Shown here in pieces: positions 42,519-51,612 of a stretch of DNA of 64,000 bases. The position numbers and the translations under genes are program-made. Under the pieces are notes generated by a model. The model saw nothing but the letters and a program-made list of their open reading frames with translations. It did no database searches and was not told the DNA's origin. Source of the stretch: Acrocarpospora phusangensis (GTDB lineage: Bacteria; Actinomycetota; Actinomycetes; Streptosporangiales; Streptosporangiaceae); contig NZ_BOOA01000030.1 in the NCBI RefSeq assembly GCF_016862995.1, positions 33,928 to 97,927 on the forward strand, read 5' to 3'. Within the stretch, counting starts at the first letter, position 1, and each line of letters begins with the position of its first letter.

Positions 42519-44870
42519 ATGACCGCGCTCTGGCTGCGCCTGGAGATCCGCCGCCGCCTGCCGGCCCTGGTGGCGCTGACCCTGCTGGTCGCGCTCTCCA
42601 CCGGGGTCGTGCTGGCGGCCGTGGCGGGCGCCCTGCGCGGCATGTCCGCGCTGGACCGGCTGAGGGCGGTGACGCTGCCGGCCACGATCGGGCTGCTGCC
42701 GAACGAGCCCGGCTTCGACTGGGACCGGGTCCGGCGCCTGCCGGGCGTGGCGGCGGCCGGCACCTTCGCCAGTTCCCCCTTCGTGACGGAGGGCCGGTCC
42801 GCCTCGGCGGTGGCGTTCCTGCCGCCGGCGGACGGGGAGATGGGCCGGACGGTGGAACGGCCGGTGGTGCTGGCCGGGCGGGCGGCCGACCCGCGTCGCG
42901 CCGACGAGGTGACCGTGACCCCGCGCTATCTGGAGGCGCACGGGAAGGCCATCGGCGACACGATCACGGTCACCCTGCTCACCCCTGAGCAGATGGACGC
43001 ACCGGAAGTGCCGGGGCGGGTCCCCGCGGGTCCGCGGATCGAGCTCCGCATCGTCGGCGTGGCCCGCTCGTTCCTCAACTCCGACCCGCCGGAGACCGGC
43101 CCCGGCTCGGTGCTGCCGACCCATGCCCTGTTCGAGCGCCATCGGGCGAACTTCACGGGAGCGGCCTCCCCCGGCAACCTGAACGGCGTCGTCCGGCTCA
43201 CCGGTGGGGAGGAAGCTCTCCCCGCCTTCGTCGCGGCCCTGGACCGCCCGGACGTGGAGATCTGGAACGTCGCCGAGGCCGTACGCAAGGACCAGGCGAT
43301 GATCGCCTTCGAGGGCGTGGCCGCCCTGGCCTTCGCGCTGACGGCCCTGGTGGCCGCGGCGCTGCTGACCGGCCAGGCGGTGGCCCGGCTGGCCGCGGCG
43401 GGCGAGCCGGAGCTGCGGGTGCTGCGGGCGCTGGGCCTGACCCGGCGGGAGCTGCTCGCCGTGGGGGCGGCGGGGCCGGCGCTGGCGGGGGCGGCCGGGG
43501 CCGCTCTCGGGGTGGCGCTGGCCGTGCTGCTGTCGGCCTGGACGCCGATCGGGTCCGCCGCGCGGATGGAGCCGGCTCCCGGCATCGCGGCGGACTGGCT
43601 CGTGCTGGGCCCGGGGTGGGCGGCGGCGACGCTGGCCGTACCGGTCCGCGCGGGGCTGGCGGTCTGGGCGGCCGTACGGGCCGGGTCGGTACGGCCGGTC
43701 GCCCGGCGGTCCGCGCTGGCCGAGCTGGCGGGGCGGCTGCCGGTGCCGGTCGCGGTGGGGACGAGGTTCGCGCTGGAGCCGGGCCGAGGGCGGCGGCCGG
43801 TGCCGGTGCGCCCGGCGCTGCTGGGCGCGGTCGCCGGCGTGCTCGGCGTGCTGGCGGCGTTCACGTTCGCGGACGCCGTAGACGACGCGTCCGCGGAGCC
43901 GGCCGCCTTCGGCCAGACCCACGGGCTGAGCGCGCACTTCGGCTACAACGACGACGGCGCGCCCGCCGCCCCGCTGATCGCGACGATGCTCCGCGATCCG
44001 GACGTGGCCGGCGTGAACGACACCAGGATCGGGGTGGCCACCAGGGCCGGGGCCTCGTTCTCGGTGCTCACGTACGCGCCGGCCGGGGCGTGGCCGCCCG
44101 CCGTACTGACGGCGGGAGCGGCGGCGAACCGGGCGGGCGACATCGTGCTGGCCCCGTCCACCGCCGGCGACCTCGGCGCGGCGGTGGGCGACGAGGTCGC
44201 GCTCGCCGGCTCGGGCCGGACCGCCTCGTTCCTGGTCACGGGCATCGGCCTGCTGCCGGAGTCCCCGCACAGCGGCTACTCCCACGGAGCGTGGGTCACG
44301 CCGGACGGGTACGACCGCCTGTTCGCGCCGGGCGAGTTCAAGTTCCGTCTCGGTCTCGCGGCGCTGCGGCCCGGCGCGGATCCGGAGGCGGCCGCGGCGC
44401 GGCTGCGGGCGGCGGGCTTGCAGATCGAGCTCACCGCCGAGGTGCAGCAGGCGGCCCAGCTGCGCGGCATCCGGCCGCTGCCGCTGCTGCTGGCCGCCTT
44501 CCTGATCGTGCTGGCCGTGGCGGCGGTGGCGCACGCGCTGACCTCGGCCGTGCTGCGGCGGCGGCGCGAGCTGGCCGTGCTGCGGGCGCTCGGCATGACC
44601 CGCGCCCAGGCGCGCGGCGTCGTGCTCACCCAGGGCGTCGTGCTGGCGGGCGCCGGGCTGGTCTTCGGCGTGCCGCTGGGGATCGCGCTCGGCCGCACCC
44701 TGTGGCGGGTGATGGCCGACCTCGTCCCGGTGCTCTACCGGCCGCCCCTGGCCGAGGCGGCGCTGGCGCTGGTCGCGCCCGCCGCCCTGCTGGTCGCCTG
44801 CGCGGCCGCGCTCTGGCCCGCCCGCCGGGCCGCGCGCCTCCCCGTCGGCATGATCTTGAGAGCGGAGTAA
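42519..44870 (+). CDS. FtsX-like ABC permease, copy 2 of 4
   Basis: A 783-residue paralogue of the preceding permease with the same TM-external-TM plan. It starts MTALWLRLEIRRRLPALVAL and contains LPNEPGFDWDRVRRLPGVAA. I choose ATG 42519, which has GGAG at 8 nt spacing and lines up with the start of copies 3 and 4; a GTG at 42510 overlapping the previous stop is possible. It is the most diverged of the four in the second external domain. Confidence 0.88.
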   Translation: MTALWLRLEIRRRLPALVALTLLVALSTGVVLAAVAGALRGMSALDRLRAVTLPATIGLLPNEPGFDWDRVRRLPGVAAAGTFASSPFVTEGRSASAVAFLPPADGEMGRTVERPVVLAGRAADPRRADEVTVTPRYLEAHGKAIGDTITVTLLTPEQMDAPEVPGRVPAGPRIELRIVGVARSFLNSDPPETGPGSVLPTHALFERHRANFTGAASPGNLNGVVRLTGGEEALPAFVAALDRPDVEIWNVAEAVRKDQAMIAFEGVAALAFALTALVAAALLTGQAVARLAAAGEPELRVLRALGLTRRELLAVGAAGPALAGAAGAALGVALAVLLSAWTPIGSAARMEPAPGIAADWLVLGPGWAAATLAVPVRAGLAVWAAVRAGSVRPVARRSALAELAGRLPVPVAVGTRFALEPGRGRRPVPVRPALLGAVAGVLGVLAAFTFADAVDDASAEPAAFGQTHGLSAHFGYNDDGAPAAPLIATMLRDPDVAGVNDTRIGVATRAGASFSVLTYAPAGAWPPAVLTAGAAANRAGDIVLAPSTAGDLGAAVGDEVALAGSGRTASFLVTGIGLLPESPHSGYSHGAWVTPDGYDRLFAPGEFKFRLGLAALRPGADPEAAAARLRAAGLQIELTAEVQQAAQLRGIRPLPLLLAAFLIVLAVAAVAHALTSAVLRRRRELAVLRALGMTRAQARGVVLTQGVVLAGAGLVFGVPLGIALGRTLWRVMADLVPVLYRPPLAEAALALVAPAALLVACAAALWPARRAARLPVGMILRAE

Positions 44871-44873
44871 GTC

Positions 44874-47255
44874 ATGTACGGCATGTGGCTCAGGCTGGAG
44901 CTGCGACGGCGGTGGCGGTCCCTGATCGTGCTGACCCTGCTGATCGCGTTCGCGACCGGCACGGTGCTGGCCGCGGTCGCCGGGGCACGGCGCGGGGCGA
45001 CGGCGATCGACCGGCTGACGGCGGTGACGCTCCCGTTCGACGCGGTCGTGGTGCCGAGCATCCCGGGCTTCGACTGGGAGAAGGTCCGGGCGCTGCCGTC
45101 GGTGGCGGCGCTGATGACCATCCCGTTCGTGCCCGCCTACGAGATCGTGGATCCTCCCGGGGTCGTCCCGGACCTGCCGCCCACCGGGGACCCGAGCACC
45201 TGGCGGACGATCGAGAAACCCGTCGTGCTGGAGGGCCGCCTCCCCGCTCCCGGCCGGGTCGACGAGGCCGTGATCCTCCCCAAGTTCACCGAGACGTACG
45301 GCAGGGCGGTCGGGGACACCGTCACCATCCGGCTGACCACGCCGGAGGCGGTCGACGCGGTGCTGAGCGAGGGACCGGCCGGCGACCTGCCCTATGCCGG
45401 GCCCACGCTGACCATGCGGATCGTGGGGGTGATCCGTTCCCCGTGGTTCTCCGACACGATCATGTCCAGGGGCGAGGTCATCTTCCCCCCAGCGCTTTTC
45501 GCGAAATATCGGGACAACATGGTGGGGACGAAGGGGCTGGCCGTCTTCCAGGCCCTGGTCCGGCTGAAAGACGGCCCCCAGGCGCTGCCCGCGTTCAAGC
45601 GCGAACTGGCGCAGGCCACCGGCCGCAGCAGCATCGACGTCTGGCCCGGCGAGGACATGAAGCGGAGCGAGCAGCGGTTCCTCATGTTCCAGTCGCTGAC
45701 GCTGCTCGCCTTCGGCCTGGCCGTGCTGGCGGCGGCGATCGTCCTGATCGGCCAGTCGGTCTCCCGGTACACCGCCGCCGCGGTGGCCGAGCTGCACCAG
45801 CTGCGCGCGGTGGGCATGACCCCCCGGCAGGTCGCCGGCGCCGCCTCGCTCGGCCCGGCGCTGGCCGCGACCGCCGGGGCGGTGCTGTCGGTGGCAGGCG
45901 CGTACACGGCCTCGGCCTGGATGCCGATCGGCGCGGCGGCCCTGCTGGAGCCCAGCCCGGGACTGGACTTCGACCCGCAGGTCCTCATCCCCGGCGCGCT
46001 GGCCGTGCCCGTGGCGGTGGGGCTCGCCTCGGCGCTGGCCGCGGCGGCACTCGGACGCCTCGGCCCGCGCCCGGCCCGCCGGTCGGCCGCGGCGACCCTG
46101 GCCGCCCGGGCGAACCTGCCGGTGCCCGCCGTGGTCGGCACCCGCTTCGCGCTGGAGCCCGGCCGGGGCAAGGGTTCCGTGCCGGTCCGGCCCGCCCTGC
46201 TCGGGACGGTCGTCGGCGTGCTCGGCGTGCTGGCCGCCTTCACCTTCTCCAGTGGCGTCACCGACGCGGGCGAGCGCCCGGAACGGTTCGGCCAGACCTT
46301 CGACGCCGGGGTCTATCTGGCCCAGAACGGCAAGGTCCCCGCCGACGACGCGGTGCGGCAGGCCCTCGCCCGGCATCCGGACGTGACCGGGGTCACCGGC
46401 GACATGACCGCGATCGCCCAGTCCGGCGCGACCGCCGTGGCCGTGCACTCCTTCGACCAGGGCGCGAAGGCGCTGCCCGTGGTGGTCAGCGAGGGGCGGC
46501 TGCCCCGCGACGACCGGGAGCTCATGCTCGCCGTCAAGACCGCCGAGGCGCTCGGCGCGCGGGTCGGCGACGAGATCCCGCTGACCGGCGACCCCGGCAA
46601 GGGCACGTTCCGGGTGAGCGGCATCGGCTTCGTCCCGAAGGGCGCCCACAACGAGTACTTCGACGGCGGCATGGTCACCCCGGCCGGCTTCGAGACGCTC
46701 TTCGACAGCTTCAAGTTCTACTCCGTGCTGTACGCCGTGCGTCCCGGCGTGGACCCGGCGTCGCTGATGGACACGGTCAACGCGGTGCCCGGCGTCACGT
46801 TCGCCATGTTCGAGGAGCCGGTGCCGCTGGTGCAGCTGGCCCAGGTCAGGGACCTGCGCTTCCTGCCCGTCCTGCTGGCCGGGTTCCTGGCGCTGCTGGC
46901 GGTCGGCGCGGTCGGGCACGTGCTGGCGACGGCCGTACGCCGCCGGAGCCATGAGGTGGCGGTGATGCGCGCGCTCGGCCTGACCCGCCGCCAGGCCCGC
47001 TGGGTCGTGGTCACCCAGGCGTCGGTGCTGGCCCTCATCGGGCTGCTGTTCGGCGTGCCGCTGGGGGTGGCGCTGGGGCGCACGCTGTGGCGGCTGGTGG
47101 CCGACCAGTGGCCGTTCGCGTACCACCCGCCGGTGGCGTTCTGGGCGCTGCTGGCGGTGGGCCCGCTGGCGCTGCTGATCTCCAACGCGCTGGCCGTCTG
47201 GCCGGGGCGGCTGGCCGCGCGGCTGCGGGTCGGCCAGGTACTGAGGGCCGAGTGA
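44874..47255 (+). CDS. FtsX-like ABC permease, copy 3 of 4
   Basis: A 793-residue paralogue, 3 nt after copy 2, starting MYGMWLRLELRRRWRSLIVL. It shares with copy 1 the TGTVLAAVAGARRGA stretch, the AT-rich word ttttcgcgaaatatcg (45496-45511) and a nearly identical nucleotide run encoding GVLGVLAAFTFSSG (about 46216-46256). This suggests recent duplication or gene conversion between copies 1 and 3. Layout as for copy 1. Confidence 0.9.
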   Translation: MYGMWLRLELRRRWRSLIVLTLLIAFATGTVLAAVAGARRGATAIDRLTAVTLPFDAVVVPSIPGFDWEKVRALPSVAALMTIPFVPAYEIVDPPGVVPDLPPTGDPSTWRTIEKPVVLEGRLPAPGRVDEAVILPKFTETYGRAVGDTVTIRLTTPEAVDAVLSEGPAGDLPYAGPTLTMRIVGVIRSPWFSDTIMSRGEVIFPPALFAKYRDNMVGTKGLAVFQALVRLKDGPQALPAFKRELAQATGRSSIDVWPGEDMKRSEQRFLMFQSLTLLAFGLAVLAAAIVLIGQSVSRYTAAAVAELHQLRAVGMTPRQVAGAASLGPALAATAGAVLSVAGAYTASAWMPIGAAALLEPSPGLDFDPQVLIPGALAVPVAVGLASALAAAALGRLGPRPARRSAAATLAARANLPVPAVVGTRFALEPGRGKGSVPVRPALLGTVVGVLGVLAAFTFSSGVTDAGERPERFGQTFDAGVYLAQNGKVPADDAVRQALARHPDVTGVTGDMTAIAQSGATAVAVHSFDQGAKALPVVVSEGRLPRDDRELMLAVKTAEALGARVGDEIPLTGDPGKGTFRVSGIGFVPKGAHNEYFDGGMVTPAGFETLFDSFKFYSVLYAVRPGVDPASLMDTVNAVPGVTFAMFEEPVPLVQLAQVRDLRFLPVLLAGFLALLAVGAVGHVLATAVRRRSHEVAVMRALGLTRRQARWVVVTQASVLALIGLLFGVPLGVALGRTLWRLVADQWPFAYHPPVAFWALLAVGPLALLISNALAVWPGRLAARLRVGQVLRAE

Positions 47256-49618
47256 TGACGGGCAGCTGGCTCCGCCTCGAACTGCGCCGCCGCGGCCGGT
47301 CGCTGGCCGTGCTCGCGCTGCTGGTCGCGCTGGCGGGCGGGACCGTGCTGGCGGCGGTGGCGGGCGCCCGCCGGGGCGCGGACGCGGTGGACCGGCTGTG
47401 GGCGCGCACCCTGCCCGCCGACGTGAACGTGCTGCCCAACCAGCCGGGCTTCGACTGGGACAGGATCCGGGCGCTGCCCGAGGTCGAGGCGGTCGGCGCG
47501 TACATGGTGACCTCGTTCTCCGTCGAGGGCGGCGAGAGCTGGTTCGTCCCGGCCGACCCCGAGTACGGGCACACGGTCGAGCGCCCGGTCGCCCTGGCCG
47601 GCCGCATGTACGACCCCGCCCGCGCCGACGAGGCCGTGATCACCCCGGCCATGGCCGGGCACACCGGCAAGGGCGTGGGCGACACGATCAAGGCCCGGCT
47701 GTACACCCCCGGACAACTGCGGGCGTACTTCGACGCGCCCGACACCGGACCGCCCGCCGGGCCCGAGCTGACCCTGCGCATCGTGGGAATCGTCCGCTCC
47801 ACCTGGTTCCGCGACGACATCGACAAGAACGGCTTCCTGCACCCCTCGCCGGCCCTCCTGGCCGCCCATCGGGACAACCTGGTGGTGGAGGACCGGTCGT
47901 ACGCCAACGCCCTGGTCCGGCTGAAGGGCGGCGCCGCGGCATTGCCCGCGTTCCGCGAGAGCCTGGCGGCGATCGCCGGCACGCACAGCATCGACGTCTG
48001 GGACATGGCCGGCCAGTACGCCCGCCACGACCGCGAGGTGGCCGCCTTCGGAGCCGCCGCCCTGCTCTCGTTCGGCCTGGCGGCGCTGGCGGCGGCCGTG
48101 GTCCTGATCGGCCAGACGATCGTGCGCTACGCCGCCGCCACCGTCTCCGACCTGCTGGTGCTCCGGCCGGTGGGCCTCTCCCCCGCGCAGACCGTACGGG
48201 CGGCCACCGCCGGGCCCGCCCTGGCGGCGCTGGCCGGAGCGGTCGGCGCCTGCGCGGCGGCCTACCTGGCCTCGGCGTGGCTGCCGTTCGGCAGCGCCGC
48301 GCGCCGCGAGCCCGACCCCGGCAGGTACGCGGACCCGCTGGTCCTGGGCGCCGGCGGCGCGACCGTCCTGCTGCTCGTCGTGGCGGGCGCGTCCGCCGCC
48401 GCGTTCTCCGCCACCCGGCGGCCGGCCAGGCCCGGCGGCTCCAGGATCGCGGCCTGGCTGGCCAGGGCGGGCGCGCCGGTCCCGGTCGCCGTGGGATTCA
48501 GGTTCGCCCTCGAACCGGGCCGCGGTCGCTCCGCCGTGCCCGTACGGCCGGCCCTGCTGGGCGCGGTCATCGGCGTGCACGGCGTGCTGGCCGCCTTCAC
48601 CTTCGCGGCGGGCGTCGCCGACGCGGCCGGGAACCCCGCCAGGTTCGGCGTGACCCACCAGCTCGTCATCCCGGTCGGCGCCGAGGACCCGGGCCCCGGC
48701 CTGGTGGAGGCGGCCGAGGCCGCGCTTCGCGCCGATCCGGCGGTGGCCGGGACCACCGACGCCCGGTACGCCGTCGCCGAGTCCGGGCGCACCGCGGTCA
48801 CGCTCTTCTCCCACCAGCGGGACGCGCTGCCGATCGTGCTGCGCGAAGGCAGGGCCGTACGGGCGGACGACGAGGTCGTGCTGGCGCCCAAGAGCGCCCG
48901 CGATCTCGGGATCGGGCCGGGCGACTCGGTGACGCTGACCGGGCAGCCGGGGCGCGGCGTGTTCCGGGTGAGCGGGATCGGCTTCGTGCCGGAGACGTCG
49001 CACAATGACTACGCGACCGGCGGATGGGTGACCGACGCCGCGTACGCGCGGATGTTCGGCGCCTCGAAGGGGCGGGGGATTCTGGTGGGTCTGCGGGCGG
49101 GCGTGGAGGCGGACGCCGTACAGGCGGAACTGGCCGCGGCCGCGTCGGCGGCGGCCGGGCTGGCGGTCCCGCTGATGGCGCAGGACCCGCCGTTCCAGCT
49201 CGCGGAGCTCAGGGAGAACGGGGTGCTCCCGTTCTACCTGGCCGCCTTCCTGGCGCTGCTGGGGGTGAGCGCCGTCGGGCACGCGCTGGCCACCGCCGTG
49301 CGCCGCCGCCGCCACGACGTGGCGGTGATGCGCTCGCTCGGGCTGACCCGCCGCCAGGCCCGCGGGATCGTGGTCACCCAGGCGTCGGTGCTGGCCGCCG
49401 CAGGGCTGCTGGCCGGGGTGCCGCTGGGCGTGGCCTTCGGCCGGGTGCTCTGGCGTATCGTCGCCGACACGACCCCGCTGTTCTACCAGCCGCCGGTCGC
49501 GGTCTGGGCGCTGATCCTGGTCGGACCCGCCGCGCTGCTCATCGCCAACCTGCTGGCCGCCTGGCCCGGGCATCTCGCCGCCCGGCTGCGCGTCGGCCAC
49601 GTCCTGCGAGCGGAGTGA
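47255..49618 (+). CDS. FtsX-like ABC permease, copy 4 of 4
   Basis: A 787-residue paralogue, starting MTGSWLRLELRRRGRSLAVL with LPNQPGFDWDRIRALPEVEA. ATG 47255 overlaps the copy 3 stop by one base (TGATG); the longer open frame upstream reads across copy 3. Same duplicated FtsX plan. The histidine kinase gene follows after 5 nt, so kinase and transporter are made from one transcript. Confidence 0.9.
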   Translation: MTGSWLRLELRRRGRSLAVLALLVALAGGTVLAAVAGARRGADAVDRLWARTLPADVNVLPNQPGFDWDRIRALPEVEAVGAYMVTSFSVEGGESWFVPADPEYGHTVERPVALAGRMYDPARADEAVITPAMAGHTGKGVGDTIKARLYTPGQLRAYFDAPDTGPPAGPELTLRIVGIVRSTWFRDDIDKNGFLHPSPALLAAHRDNLVVEDRSYANALVRLKGGAAALPAFRESLAAIAGTHSIDVWDMAGQYARHDREVAAFGAAALLSFGLAALAAAVVLIGQTIVRYAAATVSDLLVLRPVGLSPAQTVRAATAGPALAALAGAVGACAAAYLASAWLPFGSAARREPDPGRYADPLVLGAGGATVLLLVVAGASAAAFSATRRPARPGGSRIAAWLARAGAPVPVAVGFRFALEPGRGRSAVPVRPALLGAVIGVHGVLAAFTFAAGVADAAGNPARFGVTHQLVIPVGAEDPGPGLVEAAEAALRADPAVAGTTDARYAVAESGRTAVTLFSHQRDALPIVLREGRAVRADDEVVLAPKSARDLGIGPGDSVTLTGQPGRGVFRVSGIGFVPETSHNDYATGGWVTDAAYARMFGASKGRGILVGLRAGVEADAVQAELAAAASAAAGLAVPLMAQDPPFQLAELRENGVLPFYLAAFLALLGVSAVGHALATAVRRRRHDVAVMRSLGLTRRQARGIVVTQASVLAAAGLLAGVPLGVAFGRVLWRIVADTTPLFYQPPVAVWALILVGPAALLIANLLAAWPGHLAARLRVGHVLRAE

Positions 49619-49623
49619 TCCAG

Positions 49624-51591
49624 ATGACCCGAGCTCTCGCGCTCTGGCTGGGCGGAGCGGCGGTGCTGACCGCCCTCGGCGTCGGCCTCTGGGACGGCAC
49701 CAACCTGGCCGGCGCCGTCGTCGCGGCCGGCTGGTCGGTCACCGCGGCCGGCTGCCAGCTGGTCGGCCGCCCGGCCGTGGCCCGGTGGGCGGTCCTGGTG
49801 GCCGCCCTGCAGGCCGCCGCCGCGATCTGGACCGACGTGGTGCCGGTGGCCGTGGCGGGCTGGCTCGCCTTCGCGCTGGCCCTGCCCGACGGCGAGCTGC
49901 GCAGCGTGCCGCGCCGCGCCATCGCCGCCCTGGCCGCCGTGCTCGGCGTCGGCCTCTCCGTGCTGACCGGGCCGCCCAGCCTGCACGGCCTGGCCGCCGT
50001 GCTGGCCGCCGCCACCGGCGCGGCCGGCATCATCCTGCGCTGCGGCGCGGCGTCCCCCCGGCAGCGGGCGGCCCTGCAGTGGACCGGCGCGGGCCTGCTC
50101 CTGGCCGGCTCGGCGGGCGCCACCCTGATCGGCCTCTACCTGCTGCTCGGCGTGCCGGCCGACCCGCTCACCTGGCTGGTGGTGGCGCTGGTGGTGGTCC
50201 CGGTCGGGGCCCTGCTCGGCCATGTGCCGTCCACCGCGCACGTGGGCGACAAGGCGCTGCTGGAGGCCGTGGTCGCGGCCGGGTTCACCGTCATGATCGC
50301 CAGCGTCTACCTGGTCGTGGTGCTCGGCCTGGGCCGCCTCCCGGAGGCCGGCGAGCGCGACCTGCTGGTCTCCAGCATGGCCGCCGCCCTGGTGGTGGCC
50401 GTCCTGGCCTTCCCGCTCCGGGTACGGCTGCTCGCCACCGCCCGCGCCATCACCGGCCGCGGCGGGGTGCCGCCGGAGGAGGTGCTGGCCACGTTCGGCG
50501 CCCGGATGAGCCGCGCCGTCCCCTTCGACGAGCTGCTGCTCCAGCTGGCCGAGTCGCTGAAGGCGGCGATGGCCCCCGCCGGGGCGGAGATCTGGGTGGG
50601 CTCCGACGGCGTGCTCCACCGCACGCTGAGCGTGCCCGAACTGCCCACCGCCCGGCTGGAGCTCAACGAGCGGGAGCGCATCGTGGTGGGCAGGACCCGG
50701 GTCGGCGGCGCGTCCTGGCTGGCCGTCTGGATGCCCGGGCTGCTGGTGGAGGGCGCCGGGCCGATCCGGGTGGCCCCCGCCGCCCACCTGGGCGAACTGC
50801 TCGGCCTGATCGTGGTGCGCCGTCCCGTGGACGCGCCGCCGTTCTCCGAGGCCGACGACCAGGTGCTGGTCCAGCTCGGCCGCCAGGTCGGCCTGGCCCT
50901 GCACAACATGCGCCTGGACTCGGCGCTACAGGCCTCGCTGGACGAGCTGCGCCGCCGCAACGAGGAGCTGCAGGCCTCCCGCCTGCGCATCGTGACCGCG
51001 GCCGACGCCGCCCGCCGCGCCATCGAGCGCGACCTGCACGACGGCGCCCAGCAGCACCTGGTCGCGCTGTCGGTCAAGCTCAGCCTGGCCGGGGAGATCA
51101 TCGCCGAGGAGCCGGCCACCACCGGCAACCTGTTCGACGAGCTCCGCGCCGACGTGCAGGGCACCATCGCGGCCCTGCGCGAGCTGGCCCACGGCGTCTA
51201 CCCGCCGCTGCTGCGCAACCACGGCCTGGACCACGCGCTGCGCTCGGCCGCCCGCCGCTCCCCGTTACCCTGCTCGGTCAGCGTGGACCTGCCCCGCCGC
51301 TACTCCGAGGAGATCGAGGCCGCCGTCTACTTCTGCTGCCTGGAGGCCATCCAGAACGCCGGCAAGCACGCGGGCGCGGACGCCGCCATCACGGTCGAGC
51401 TGGAGGCCACGGGCGGCACGCTGCGCTTCGAGGTGGCCGACGACGGCACCGGTTTCGCCACCGGCGACGCGGGCCACGGGTTCGTGAACATGCGCGACCG
51501 CCTGGGCGCCATCGGCGGCTCCCTCACCGTGGAGTCCGACCTCGGCGCGGGCACCCGCATCCGCGGCGAGATCCCCGTCCCACCCGGCTGA
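49624..51591 (+). CDS. Sensor histidine kinase of the cyclase-ABC operon
   Basis: A 655-residue kinase. It has about nine hydrophobic segments (about 1-270), a GAF-like region (about 290-430), a coiled linker, HisKA_3 with His472 in ERDLHDGAQQHLVALSVKLS, and a C-terminal HATPase_c (EAIQNAGKHAGADAAI, VADDGTGF). ATG 49624 is 5 nt after the last permease. No receiver-HTH regulator lies in the operon, so the receiver-cyclase at its head is the most direct partner; the similar NarL receiver at 57715 could be a second one. Permease-kinase coupling recalls ABC systems that sense antimicrobial peptides, but the families differ. Confidence 0.9.
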   Translation: MTRALALWLGGAAVLTALGVGLWDGTNLAGAVVAAGWSVTAAGCQLVGRPAVARWAVLVAALQAAAAIWTDVVPVAVAGWLAFALALPDGELRSVPRRAIAALAAVLGVGLSVLTGPPSLHGLAAVLAAATGAAGIILRCGAASPRQRAALQWTGAGLLLAGSAGATLIGLYLLLGVPADPLTWLVVALVVVPVGALLGHVPSTAHVGDKALLEAVVAAGFTVMIASVYLVVVLGLGRLPEAGERDLLVSSMAAALVVAVLAFPLRVRLLATARAITGRGGVPPEEVLATFGARMSRAVPFDELLLQLAESLKAAMAPAGAEIWVGSDGVLHRTLSVPELPTARLELNERERIVVGRTRVGGASWLAVWMPGLLVEGAGPIRVAPAAHLGELLGLIVVRRPVDAPPFSEADDQVLVQLGRQVGLALHNMRLDSALQASLDELRRRNEELQASRLRIVTAADAARRAIERDLHDGAQQHLVALSVKLSLAGEIIAEEPATTGNLFDELRADVQGTIAALRELAHGVYPPLLRNHGLDHALRSAARRSPLPCSVSVDLPRRYSEEIEAAVYFCCLEAIQNAGKHAGADAAITVELEATGGTLRFEVADDGTGFATGDAGHGFVNMRDRLGAIGGSLTVESDLGAGTRIRGEIPVPPG

Positions 51592-51612
51592 CCTGGTTGA
51601 ATGGATTAGATC

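Noticed and set aside
42378..47126. Open frame of 1582 codons on the minus strand across the permease genes
   Set aside because: It is antisense to three clear FtsX-like permeases and its product is a low-complexity Arg/Gly/His/Gln string, typical of antisense frames in very GC-rich DNA.
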